From Limosilactobacillus pontis DSM 8475 (GTDB lineage Bacteria > Bacillota > Bacilli > Lactobacillales > Lactobacillaceae): 33,337 nt of DNA. The notes beneath the pieces are model-generated. The model had not been told where the DNA came from and did no database searches. It worked only from the letters and a program-made list of their open reading frames with translations. Positions 1 to 8,024 of this stretch are shown piece by piece. The stretch is from contig NZ_AZGO01000053.1 of assembly GCF_001435345.1 (NCBI RefSeq), positions 1-33,337 of the forward strand, written 5' to 3'. Numbering within the stretch: position 1 is the first letter of the stretch; each line of letters opens with the position of its first letter. The position numbers and the translations under genes were made by a program.

Positions 1-81
1 CTTGCTTAATCTACGTCACTAAATTCGTTCAAGTTATTTCTTGCAATCTGCCAAATACATAAATTGTAAGGAGTTTTGAAG

Positions 82-540
82 ATGACAGACGATTTCCAAT
101 ACCACAAGATCCTGGTCGCAATTGACGGTTCCAAGGCCACGAGCCAGGTCCTCGATGCGGCTATCGATAGTGCTGTTCGCAACGACGCCAGCCTCAACAT
201 CCTGACCGTCACCCAGGTTGACCAGATCACCGATGGCTACAGCAATGCCGTCCTGAGCGAGGAAGATACCTATGACGCTGTCCATACCACCCGGGAACGG
301 ATGGATGACCTCAAGGTGCAGGCGGAGAAGGCCGGTGTTCGTGACGTCAGCATCCACATCCGCTTCGGCAATCCGAAGCGTGTCATCGCCCGTGAATTTC
401 CTAAGGACCACAACAACGACCTGATCGTCATTGGGACAACCGGCCTGTCTGGCTTCGAACGCTTCGTGGTCGGTTCGGTCACCAACTATGTTAACCGAAA
501 CGCCCACTGCGACGTCCTCGTCGTCCAGATTACAAAGTAG
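82..540 (+). CDS. Universal stress protein, UspA family
   Basis: A 152-residue single-domain Usp protein, expected to be a cytoplasmic ATP-binding stress protein. The N-terminus has the family strand followed by AIDGS. The C-terminal half has the nucleotide-binding pattern G-2x-G-9x-G-S (GTTGLSGFERFVVGS), so it should belong to the ATP-binding class. I chose the ATG at 82 because AAGGAG at 68-73 lies 8 nt upstream; the in-frame TTG at 76 is too close to that site. The stop is 18 nt before the GTPase gene and the pair is probably co-transcribed. A second Usp gene lies at 31899-32363. The biochemical role of Usp proteins in lactobacilli is not well defined, so the function stays general. Confidence 0.93.
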   Translation: MTDDFQYHKILVAIDGSKATSQVLDAAIDSAVRNDASLNILTVTQVDQITDGYSNAVLSEEDTYDAVHTTRERMDDLKVQAEKAGVRDVSIHIRFGNPKRVIAREFPKDHNNDLIVIGTTGLSGFERFVVGSVTNYVNRNAHCDVLVVQITK

Positions 541-558
541 CAAAAGGAGGCTAACGCG

Positions 559-2490
559 GTGAAGAAAATCGTGATGGGTATCGTGGCCCACGTTGATGCC
601 GGCAAGACTACCCTTTCCGAGGCCCTGCTCTACCGGACGGGGGCTCGGCGGAAACTCGGCCGGGTCGACAACGGTGACGCCTTTCTTGACCCCGACCAGC
701 TGGAAAAGAGACGGGGGATCACCATCTTTGCCCACGAGGCCCAGCTCCACTACGACGACCTGAGGATTACCCTTCTGGACACCCCGGGTCACATTGATTT
801 TGTGGCCCAGACGGAGCAGGTCCTGCAAGTCCTTGACTACGCCGTCCTGGTGGTCGATGCAACGAACGGTCTGACCGGGTCTACCCTGACCCTCTGGCGG
901 CTGCTGGCCCGCTACCACGTGCCGACCTTCATCTTCATCAATAAGACGGATAGCGTCGGCGCCGACCCGCAGGCAATCCTGACCGCGGTGCAGAAGACCT
1001 GCTCACCGGGCTGCGTAATGTCTGATGACCCCCTTAGTGAGGAGGCGGTTGAAACCATTGCCAGTCAGGACGAGGATGCCCTGACCGAGTATCTGGAGGA
1101 TGACCGTCTAACCCCCGCCACGATCCAGCGGCTAATCCGTGAGCGTAAGGTCTTCCCCTGTTACGCCGGTGCCGCTCTCAAGCTGACCGGGGTCGATGAA
1201 CTCCTGGCTGGCCTAGCCAAGTGGACCACCCCGTTCACACTCCACCAGGAGTTTGGTGCCCGGGTATTTAAGGTCGCCCACGACAAGGGTGACCGTCTGA
1301 CCTGGCTCCGGGTCACTGGGGGAAGGCTCCAGGCCAAGGCCGAAGTGCTTGACGGACAGAAGGTTAACCAGATTCGCGACTACAACGGGGGCAAGTTCAA
1401 CGTTGTCCAATCCGTGCCGGCGGGTGATGTCTGTGCGGTCACTGGGCTGAATGCGACTTTCCCCGGTCAGGGCCTCGGTGTGGAAAGCGACCAAGGTCAG
1501 GCGGCCTTTCAGCCGGTCCTGAGCTACGCCGTTGATCCCCGGGGCAATGACATTCACGCCTGCCTGACGGCCCTCCGTCAGCTGGAGGATGAGGATCCCC
1601 AACTGGCGGTCACCTGGTCACCCCACCTCCAGGAGATTCACGTTCACCTGATGGGTGAGGTCCAGCTAGAGATTCTCCAGCAGCTACTCGCCGATCGTTT
1701 CCAACTCAACATTGCCTTTGACCAGGGTCAGATTCTCTACCAAGAGACGATCACCGGGGCGGTGGAAGGCGTCGGCCACTTCGAGCCGCTACGCCACTAC
1801 GCCGAGGTTCACCTCCTGCTGGAGCCCGGCCAAGCAGGGAGTGGTCTGCGTTTTGCCAACGAGTGCCGAACCGACGTGTTCGACCACAACTGGCAACAGC
1901 AGATCATGACTAGCCTGGGGGCCAAGGAGCACCGGGGCGTCCTGGTTGGTGCCCCGCTGACCGATACCCGGATCACCCTAATCGGTGGCCGCGGCAGTAT
2001 CAAACACTCGGTCGGCGGCGACTTCCGCGAGGCTACCTGGCGGGCAGTTCGCCAGGGGCTGATGGAACTTTGCGCCCAGGGCAAATGTCAGCTCCTAGAG
2101 CCCTGGTACCATTTCCGCCTGACCATCCCCGAAGAAGAGGTCGGTCGGGCAATCAATGATATTCAGCAGATGAACGGGACCTTCCATCTCGGCACGGAAA
2201 CTGGTGGCGCCACCATCATCACCGGGGCCGCCCCGGTAGCCACGATGCAAGACTACGCCCAGACGGTCCGTAACTACAGCCATGGTCAGGGCCAGCTAGA
2301 ATGTGTCGTTGCCGGCTACCAACCCTGTCACAACGCTGAAGAGGTCATTGCAACCCACCACTACGACCCGGTGGCCGACCTTGACAACACCCCGAACTCG
2401 GTCTTCTGTGCCCACGGTGCCGGTTACCCAGTGCGGTGGGATCGCCTGCCGGAGATGGCCCACTTCCCCTATCAAAAGAACCCAAAGTAA
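559..2490 (+). CDS. TetM-like translational GTPase (ribosomal protection protein family)
   Basis: A 643-residue EF-G-like GTPase of the TetM/TetO/TetW superfamily, which acts on the ribosome. The G domain shows G1 AHVDAGKTT (residues 10-18), the switch motif RRGITI (51-56), G3 DTPGH (74-78) and G4 NKTD (128-131). EF-G-like domains follow, and the protein ends with a tail containing SVFCAHGAGYPVRW. That tail, as I recall it, is typical of the chromosomal housekeeping-like branch rather than of mobile tet genes, so tetracycline resistance should not be assumed. The start is GTG with AAGGAGG 8-9 nt upstream. It probably forms an operon with the preceding stress-protein gene, which suggests a role in translation under stress (inference). 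Confidence 0.88.
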   Translation: MKKIVMGIVAHVDAGKTTLSEALLYRTGARRKLGRVDNGDAFLDPDQLEKRRGITIFAHEAQLHYDDLRITLLDTPGHIDFVAQTEQVLQVLDYAVLVVDATNGLTGSTLTLWRLLARYHVPTFIFINKTDSVGADPQAILTAVQKTCSPGCVMSDDPLSEEAVETIASQDEDALTEYLEDDRLTPATIQRLIRERKVFPCYAGAALKLTGVDELLAGLAKWTTPFTLHQEFGARVFKVAHDKGDRLTWLRVTGGRLQAKAEVLDGQKVNQIRDYNGGKFNVVQSVPAGDVCAVTGLNATFPGQGLGVESDQGQAAFQPVLSYAVDPRGNDIHACLTALRQLEDEDPQLAVTWSPHLQEIHVHLMGEVQLEILQQLLADRFQLNIAFDQGQILYQETITGAVEGVGHFEPLRHYAEVHLLLEPGQAGSGLRFANECRTDVFDHNWQQQIMTSLGAKEHRGVLVGAPLTDTRITLIGGRGSIKHSVGGDFREATWRAVRQGLMELCAQGKCQLLEPWYHFRLTIPEEEVGRAINDIQQMNGTFHLGTETGGATIITGAAPVATMQDYAQTVRNYSHGQGQLECVVAGYQPCHNAEEVIATHHYDPVADLDNTPNSVFCAHGAGYPVRWDRLPEMAHFPYQKNPK

Positions 2491-2492
2491 TA

Positions 2493-2534
2493 AAATGACA
2501 CTGGATAAATCCGCAGATTTATCCAGTGTCATTT
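2493..2534. terminator. Bidirectional terminator, perfect 19-bp hairpin
   Basis: Perfect inverted repeat with arms at 2493-2511 and 2516-2534 and the loop CGCA. It lies between the convergent GTPase and ROK genes, starts 3 nt after the GTPase stop and probably serves both strands. The stem is AT-rich with short T-runs, so strength cannot be judged by eye. Confidence 0.8.
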
Positions 2535-2575
2535 GTCATTTAATCAGTTCTTCTAATTTGTGGCGGACCACCTGA

Positions 2576-3487
2576 TCAGCGATCCTCCTCCTCAATTTTT
2601 AGCAAGAGCCCGTACAAGGCTCCCAGCAGGTTAGCGTCGTTGCCGAAACGGGCCGCCATGATCATTGGCATTGCAATATCATCCATAAGGCGGCGATCGC
2701 CCTCCTGGAGCAAGCGGAACTGGCGCCGAACCTCGCTGATCAGGATCGGCTGGGCACTGATACCACCACCGATCAGGATCCGTTCAAGGTCAACCACTGC
2801 CTGGACGTTGACCATCAGAACAGCCACCCGCCGACAGAAGGCCGTAAAAATTGACCAGGCCGGGGCCTGTCGGCGGTTAATGACTTCAAACGCCCGCCGG
2901 CCATCAGTCGGATCCGGCAGGTCACATGCAGTGGCCACCGTCGCGATCATCTTGACAGCCGAGGTACTGGCACCAACCGTCGCCTGGTGGGGAGCAGCAT
3001 GGTCATAATTATTGACGATTGCACTAAGCTCACCGGCCCGAAAGTGAGGCCCGTGGACTAACTGACCATTAATGACCAGGCCCCCGCCAACTGAGGTCCC
3101 CAGGGTGATCACCGCCCCGTTGGCCACGCCGGTCAGGTTACCCAGCCAGAGTTCAGCAAGGGTCGCGCAGTTAGCATCGTTACCGACGTAGACCGGCAGG
3201 CCAGCATACTGACGCAGATAAGCCGCCAGGGGGAATTGTCCCAAAAGGGCCAGGGCCCCGGTAAACTTAACCGCCCCAGTGTGTGGATTAACGATTCCAG
3301 GAACACTGACGCAGATCGCCGCCACCCCCGGCTGCCGATCAATAATCGTGGTCAGCAGGTGGAGAAAAGCAGCCTGGTCACGGGGCGTGACAGCACGGCG
3401 GCGGACAATAATGTTGCCGGAATGATCAATCCGGGCACTCTTCACCGCGGTACCGCCAACGTCAATACTCAGATACTGTCGAGCCAT
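2576..3487 (-). CDS. ROK family protein (sugar kinase-like)
   Basis: A 303-residue ROK-family protein, expected to phosphorylate a sugar or amino sugar with ATP. The phosphate-binding motif DVGGT is near the N-terminus, the GNDAN motif carries the likely catalytic Asp, and GTSVGGGLVING follows. There is no N-terminal helix-turn-helix, so it is kinase-type rather than repressor-type. The Cys-rich zinc motif usual in ROK kinases (CxCGxxGCxE) is absent: the segment after HFRAGEL has no Cys pair. The substrate cannot be assigned. The ATG at 3487 has AAGGAAG 8 nt upstream; the GTG at 3496 overlaps that ribosome-binding site and is rejected. The gene stands alone, convergent with the GTPase gene and downstream of brnQ. 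Confidence 0.85.
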   Translation of the reverse strand: MARQYLSIDVGGTAVKSARIDHSGNIIVRRRAVTPRDQAAFLHLLTTIIDRQPGVAAICVSVPGIVNPHTGAVKFTGALALLGQFPLAAYLRQYAGLPVYVGNDANCATLAELWLGNLTGVANGAVITLGTSVGGGLVINGQLVHGPHFRAGELSAIVNNYDHAAPHQATVGASTSAVKMIATVATACDLPDPTDGRRAFEVINRRQAPAWSIFTAFCRRVAVLMVNVQAVVDLERILIGGGISAQPILISEVRRQFRLLQEGDRRLMDDIAMPMIMAARFGNDANLLGALYGLLLKIEEEDR

Positions 3488-3529
3488 CGTGCACACTTCC
3501 TTACCACATTTTAATACCTACATTATACA

Positions 3530-4882
3530 CTACTCCACTGGCCGATCACGGCGTAGGCGCCAGACCAACAGACCACAGGCCACTCCGACGATGGCAAAGG
3601 GTAGCCAGCCAAGCCCCAACTGGTAGAGGGGAATATGACTAGCGTATTTGATCAGGGTCTGACTAATATTCAACTGCCGCAGCACCGGTGGGAAGGCGTT
3701 GACCATGTCCAGAACCGCTGGAACGAAGGTGAACAGCAGGCCCAGGCGGTAGACAATCGCCGCGTTGGCAAACAACGGCGACAGCATCCCCAGTATGATG
3801 AGAACGATCGCCAGTGGGTACAGGAGCATCAAAATCGGTGTCGACCAGGTGACAATCTTGTCCAGTCCCAGGTTGGCAATGATGAAGGATAAGAAGCAGT
3901 TCATACGCAGAAAGGCCTTATAAGAAACCTTCGGGAAGCGATCATGAAAGTCCTGGGAGAAGGCGATCACCAGCCCCATCGCCGTCGTCATGCAGGTGAT
4001 CGTCGCCAGGGTCAGCAGGAGGGCGTTTCCGAAGTCCCCCATGTAGTAATGGGCGACCTGGTTGAGGGTCGTTCCCCCGTTGGCGGCGACCGCAAAGTGG
4101 TTTCGGCTGGTCGTCCCCAGGTAAATCAGGCCCAGGTACATGATGCCGACCCCAGCGATCCCAATCATTCCCCCCTTGACCGTTGCCAGGGAGGTCTGCT
4201 GACCACGCTTGAAACCCATCTGTTGGACAGCGGCGATGATCGTCACCCCAAAGATCAGCATCGCCAGGGCATCCATCGTGTTGTAGCCCTGCAGGAAACC
4301 ACTGGCGAAGGCGTGTTGCAGGTAGTCATGTGTCGGCTGCGGCGCGCGCAGGCTCCCCATCGGCCGGATGAAGGCCAGAAAGAAGATGATGAAGAGCATC
4401 ACCAAAAAAACCGGGTTAAGGACCTTACCGATGATCTCGGTGATCTTGCCCTCCCGCGTCGCGAAGAAGTAGACCAACAGGAAAAACAGGCCGGTGTAGA
4501 TAGCTAACCCCCAGGGATGCATCCCCGCACTGAGGTAGGGAGCCACCCCAATTGCGTACGGCACCGTCGCCGAACGCGGCGTGGCACACAGCGGCCCGAT
4601 CGTGGCGTGGACCAGCACTAAGAAGATCAGGGCAAACAAGGGTCCCACCGGCAGGGCCAGCTCAAAGAGGCCCCGTGAACGAGTGATGCTGATCGCCAGC
4701 AGGGCAAAGAGCGGCAAAAACACCCCCGAAACAATGAAGCCAACCGCTGCAGGCAGCCAGTTGTGCCCGGCCAGCTGACCAAGATGCACCGGGAAGACCA
4801 GGTTCCCGGCCCCAAAAATCATCCCAAAGATCAAAGACCCAATCGTTAGGTAGGTCTTACACGCTGTTTTTAGTGAATTCAT
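3530..4882 (-). CDS. brnQ: Branched-chain amino acid transport system II carrier protein
   Basis: A 450-residue polytopic membrane protein of the LIVCS (BrnQ) family, which imports leucine, isoleucine and valine with a cation. It opens with the family hallmark GMIFGAGNLVFPVHLGQLAG after a short N-terminus and has about 12 hydrophobic segments, the usual length and architecture. ATG at 4882 is preceded by an AGGAG-containing site about 10 nt away. An extended -10 promoter lies upstream (4923-4931). The nearest downstream gene is the ROK kinase, 42 nt away, but no functional link is obvious. Confidence 0.93.
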   Translation of the reverse strand: MNSLKTACKTYLTIGSLIFGMIFGAGNLVFPVHLGQLAGHNWLPAAVGFIVSGVFLPLFALLAISITRSRGLFELALPVGPLFALIFLVLVHATIGPLCATPRSATVPYAIGVAPYLSAGMHPWGLAIYTGLFFLLVYFFATREGKITEIIGKVLNPVFLVMLFIIFFLAFIRPMGSLRAPQPTHDYLQHAFASGFLQGYNTMDALAMLIFGVTIIAAVQQMGFKRGQQTSLATVKGGMIGIAGVGIMYLGLIYLGTTSRNHFAVAANGGTTLNQVAHYYMGDFGNALLLTLATITCMTTAMGLVIAFSQDFHDRFPKVSYKAFLRMNCFLSFIIANLGLDKIVTWSTPILMLLYPLAIVLIILGMLSPLFANAAIVYRLGLLFTFVPAVLDMVNAFPPVLRQLNISQTLIKYASHIPLYQLGLGWLPFAIVGVACGLLVWRLRRDRPVE

Positions 4883-4922
4883 TCCAATCTTTCTCCTCTA
4901 CGTAAAATATCAGCAATTGCTA

Positions 4923-4931
4923 ATTATAGCA
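4923..4931 (-). promoter_or_regulatory. Extended -10 promoter of brnQ
   Basis: On the minus strand this reads TGC followed by TATAAT, a perfect extended -10, about 40 nt upstream of the brnQ start. No good -35 is seen. A 10-bp palindrome AGCAATTGCT lies just downstream in the leader (around 4912-4921). The rest of this 214-bp divergent region (4883-5096) holds an imperfect promoter candidate for the response regulator (TTGGTG at 5034, TATCAT at 5058) and no gene. Confidence 0.55.
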
Positions 4932-5096
4932 TAGTTTCCCCCGCCGCCTGATCCCAGTTTACGGGGACCTTTTTCAGCCAAGTGACGATTTCTTCAGCTA
5001 ATGACGTAAAATGTGGTCGGGCAATCGGAATCATTGGTGATTTGCCGCCAATCACATTATCATTGTTAATGAAGAAAGCCTAAGGAGCGATAAGTG

Positions 5097-5852
5097 ATGA
5101 ACGTTTTTATTCTGGAAGACGAATGGATTGAGCAGCGTTACCTTGACCAGACCCTCCGTAAAATTCAGACGGAACTGGGGATACCCGATCTAAACATTAA
5201 TTCCTTTACCGAGGTCAACAAACTGCTGTCGAGCCTGCCGGACCCCAGCGTCGATAATGTCTTCCTCCTCGACATTAAGATTTCAGGTAACAAAAAAGCT
5301 GGCCGCCAAGCCAGCCAGCAAATTCGGCAACATGATCCCTTTGCTACGATTATTTTTATTACCGTCCACGACGAATTCCTGCCGACCACCTACAAGTTCA
5401 AGAGTGCGGCATTGGACTTCATCGCCAAGGATCGCGACAACATCCCTACCCAGCTCAAGGATGACCTCGCACTTATCACTCAGCGTAACCACCAACACAC
5501 CGGCCAGCAGTTGGTTTTAAAGACCGGGGCCGGCTACCTGAAGGAGGCACTAGATAACATCTATTACTTCGAACCCAACCCGGCCAATTCACACCAGTCA
5601 ATGCTGTACACGACCGATAACCAGGTGATTACGATCAACGCCACCCTCAACGAATTAGAGAAGACCTTTCCTGTTCTCTTCCGGACGCACCGGCACTACC
5701 TAATCAACCCGCTGAAGGTCGTGTCAATCAACCTCCAGCACCACGTCCTCTACCTGAAGAACAACGACCAGGCCTACCCATTCTCCCGGCTGCGGACCAA
5801 GGCCATCCTCACCCGGCTCAAGGAGAATGAACAATCCCTGAAAATCATTTAG
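5097..5852 (+). CDS. LytTR-family response regulator (AgrA/ComE type)
   Basis: A 251-residue two-component regulator. The receiver domain spans about residues 1-130, with the acidic pair E7/D8, phosphoacceptor D59 (in FLLDIKISG) and a conserved Lys in AKD. A LytTR DNA-binding domain follows (about 145-245), including FRTHRHYLIN. Such regulators usually pair with HPK10 (AgrC-like) kinases and control bacteriocin or quorum-sensing genes. The likely partner kinase is downstream at 6514-7894, on the same strand but separated by an inverted gene. ATG at 5097 is 9 nt after AGGAG; GTG at 5094 is possible. The 3' end overlaps the convergent zinc-ribbon gene by 8 bp. No bacteriocin or pheromone peptide gene was found nearby. 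Confidence 0.9.
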   Translation: MNVFILEDEWIEQRYLDQTLRKIQTELGIPDLNINSFTEVNKLLSSLPDPSVDNVFLLDIKISGNKKAGRQASQQIRQHDPFATIIFITVHDEFLPTTYKFKSAALDFIAKDRDNIPTQLKDDLALITQRNHQHTGQQLVLKTGAGYLKEALDNIYYFEPNPANSHQSMLYTTDNQVITINATLNELEKTFPVLFRTHRHYLINPLKVVSINLQHHVLYLKNNDQAYPFSRLRTKAILTRLKENEQSLKII

Positions 5853-6432
5853 TCACGCCCCCACTGATGTTCTGCCAGCTAAAGTAGCGCACGTCCGGGT
5901 GACCGGCCACCGTACAGCGGCCATTATAGGTCAGCTTTCCGGTTCGCTCGGGGTAGTAAAAGCGCATCGTCGGTTTAGTTTCAATTACAACCATCCCCGC
6001 CGACCGACTATCGGTGTAGCGCACCGGCCGCAGGTTGCGGTAGTCGCTATCGGGCCGAACCTTATTAGCCACCACCAGGGTTCCCTGAATCCCGGTGGTG
6101 GTTTTCTTACGCTGGTCACCAATCAGATAGACCGTCTTGACGGGACGATGCCGGGCGTTATACAGGATGACCTTCTGGGGAGCGGAGTTCAAGAAGGTCG
6201 CATAGGACAGAGCCTGGTTGTGTTGGATGATGGTCCAGAGGAGGATCATTGCCAAAACAGCGGCCACGGTCAAGGTGATACCGACCAGCCGCTTTGGGAT
6301 TCGCTGGTGCTGCGGCGGCCCCCACTGGTTTGAATTTGGTAGGGGGTGACCACTGTTGCTGCACCGTGGACTGCCGATCACGTTGAGCTTGCCACAATTT
6401 GGGCAGGTGATACTGAGCTTGTTATCCTTCAC
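5845..6432 (-). CDS. Small zinc-ribbon membrane protein, unknown function
   Basis: A 195-residue protein. An N-terminal zinc-ribbon-like knuckle CPNCG is followed by a degenerate second knuckle, RCSNSG, with Ser where the last Cys is expected. Then come a Pro/Gln-rich linker, one transmembrane helix (about residues 50-70) and an extracytoplasmic domain of about 120 residues that I do not recognise. The topology suggests a ribbon inside the cell and a sensor or envelope domain outside. It is encoded between the response regulator and its probable kinase, convergent with the former and divergent from the latter, so it may be a target or modulator of that system (inference). The start is GTG at 6432; the leader holds a 13-bp tandem duplication affecting the start, annotated separately. 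Confidence 0.75.
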   Translation of the reverse strand: MKDNKLSITCPNCGKLNVIGSPRCSNSGHPLPNSNQWGPPQHQRIPKRLVGITLTVAAVLAMILLWTIIQHNQALSYATFLNSAPQKVILYNARHRPVKTVYLIGDQRKKTTTGIQGTLVVANKVRPDSDYRNLRPVRYTDSRSAGMVVIETKPTMRFYYPERTGKLTYNGRCTVAGHPDVRYFSWQNISGGVTK

Positions 6433-6450
6433 TGTTATCCTTCACTGTTA
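6420..6450 (-). repeat. 13-bp tandem duplication across the start codon
   Basis: The unit GTTATCCTTCACT (plus strand) is present about 2.4 times with period 13. On the minus strand each unit carries a GTG. The strong AGGAG (6454-6458) lies 8 nt before the upstream GTG (6445), which reads only seven codons before TAA at 6422-6424. The GTG that opens the real gene (6432) is 21 nt from AGGAG and depends on AAGGA inside the first repeat unit (6438-6442, spacing 5) or on reinitiation. Confidence 0.9.
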
Positions 6451-6513
6451 TTTCTCCTCAATATAATGTATAAAGTAAGTATACAATGAATTCCTTGAGA
6501 AAGCTGTTTTACC

Positions 6514-7894
6514 ATGACCTATTTTAACTTGATCAACCCATTCACGCTGACCCCGTCGCTGAGCTTCCTACTCATTTGGGCCATCAAGATCTGCGTCTTC
6601 TACCCGCGGCACCTATAAGCACCTCCAGTCACGCCGTCTCCCCCTTTGCCTCTACCTAATCATCGCTGTTGGAGCCTTCTTCTTGCCCTTCAACTTCTTT
6701 ATCAACGACCTGATCTGGATCGTGATTGCCATCGCCCTAATCTACTTCCTGGTCAACCATAGCACCTGTTCCCTCACCGACTTGGTCGCCAGTTTCAGCT
6801 ACAGCATGCTGGTCTACTACTTCAGTCAGGTCATCGTCGTCAGTCTTTTGCCTCTCCTACTCCAACTGCTGGCTTCGAATACTGCCTACTTCGTCCTGAC
6901 CAACCTTACCATTCCGCTGTGCTATGGGGCTTCTCTGATCCTAATCCGTCTTACCCGTTCCTTCTTCAAGCGTTACCTGACCTGCCTGCAAAACAACCAC
7001 CTGATCGCTAAGTGGCTGTTCAGTCTAGCCTTTCTCCCCTTTTCCTACTGGTTCTACTATAGCCAGTACAACCGGCGACTGATGCAACTCCCGGTTCTCC
7101 CGGCAGGGGCCAGCCCACTCAGCCACCGCCTGGCCTTCCTGGGTATCGGCGGCGGTTACTTCCTGCTCGTCCTCCTTGCGATGGGCATCACCGGACATTT
7201 CCTTGCCCACCGCGATCGGGCCGACGCGGCCGAATACCGCCTTGCCAACCTGGCCAGGTACACCAGCCAACTCGAGGTGATGACTGATGACCTGCGGCGT
7301 TTTCGTCATGACTACCAGAACATCCTCTACAGCCTTAACAGCGCCCTAGCGACCGACAACATCGCCTACGCCAAGCGGGCCCTGAACCACCTCACCCACG
7401 CTACCCAACGTGATATCAAGGTGCCAACCGGAATCATCGGCCCGCTCAAGAACATCAAAGACCCCGGTATCAAGGCAGTGGTCTTCGACAAGATCTCGAC
7501 CGCCCTCGACCAGGGTCTCAGAATGGATGTCGAGATCGCCGACCCAATCCGGCTCACCCAGACCCTCCAGCAGGTCGACGCCATCCGAATCATCACCATC
7601 CTCTTCGATAACGCCATCCATGCCGCCCGACTCAGCGACGACAAGCGCCTCGCTTTCAGCCTCTATGAGAACCAGTTCGCTCAGTTCATCGTCATCGACA
7701 ACTCGACCGTCCAAGCCCAGGTCAACCTAGAGAACCTCGCTAACCTGGCCCACACCGTCACCCTCGGCAAGAGCCACCAGCTTGGATTGCAAAACTTACA
7801 AATCATCCTGGCCCGTTACCCCGGTGCTAACAACGACCGCAGCGCCCAGCACCACTACTTTGAGCAGCGGATCATCGTTCCGAAGAAGAAATAA
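6514..7894 (+). pseudogene. AgrC-like (HPK10/GHKL) sensor histidine kinase, apparently frameshifted
   Basis: Membrane sensor kinase for peptide signalling. The N-terminal hydrophobic segments come in two frames. ATG at 6514 opens 34 codons ending at TAA 6616-6618. The +1 frame is open from 6563 and carries the remaining transmembrane segments, then an H-box FRHDYQN (His codon 7307-7309), an N-box ILFDNAIHAA and a G-box-like GLQNL. Removing one base between 6563 and 6618 would give a 459-residue kinase of normal HPK10 layout. As read, only a shorter product from TTG at 6683 (403 residues) is possible; a GGAG lies 8 nt before it, perhaps by chance. The likely partner is the LytTR regulator at 5097-5852. 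Either the system is decaying or this is a sequencing indel; the catalytic half is intact. Confidence 0.75.
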
Positions 7895-7907
7895 CCTTAT
7901 ACCTAAA

Positions 7908-7950
7908 TAATGAGCCGCAACAGAACTAGTCCTGTTAAGGCCCATTTTTT
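7908..7950 (+). terminator. Terminator of the kinase gene
   Basis: A long imperfect stem-loop just after the kinase stop: ATGAGCC (7910) pairs with GGCCCAT (7939-7945) and AACAGAACT with AGTCCTGTT, followed by six T. Two A.C mismatches interrupt the stem. Confidence 0.55.
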
Positions 7951-7954
7951 ACGC

Positions 7955-7992
7955 AAAAAAGAGCGCCAGCAAAATTGCTAGCGCCCTTTTTA
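7955..7992. terminator. Bidirectional terminator between kinase and xpkA
   Basis: The stem GCGC-AGCAA / TTGCT-GCGC (7963-7972 with 7975-7984, one mismatch) has an A-tract before it and a T-tract after it. It can terminate xpkA on the minus strand and act as a second stop for the plus strand. Confidence 0.75.
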
Positions 7993-8024
7993 TTCATGAG
8001 TGTTATTCAGTAATCAGCAGTCGA

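Noticed and set aside
34-918. 294-codon open frame on the minus strand
   Set aside because: It is antisense to the stress-protein and GTPase genes, has no recognisable domain, and arises from the G+C-rich codon pattern of the real genes.
559-2490. Acquired tetracycline-resistance gene
   Set aside because: Family membership alone does not show resistance; no mobile element flanks it and the C-terminal tail resembles chromosomal relatives.
3944-4507. 187-codon open frame on the plus strand
   Set aside because: It is antisense to brnQ; the composition (Gln, Asp, Gly, His-rich) is typical of a shadow of a membrane-protein gene.
6514-6618. 34-codon hydrophobic frame as a possible signalling peptide
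   Set aside because: Its helix continues logically in the next frame into the kinase membrane domain, and it lacks a double-glycine leader, so it is the kinase N-terminus.
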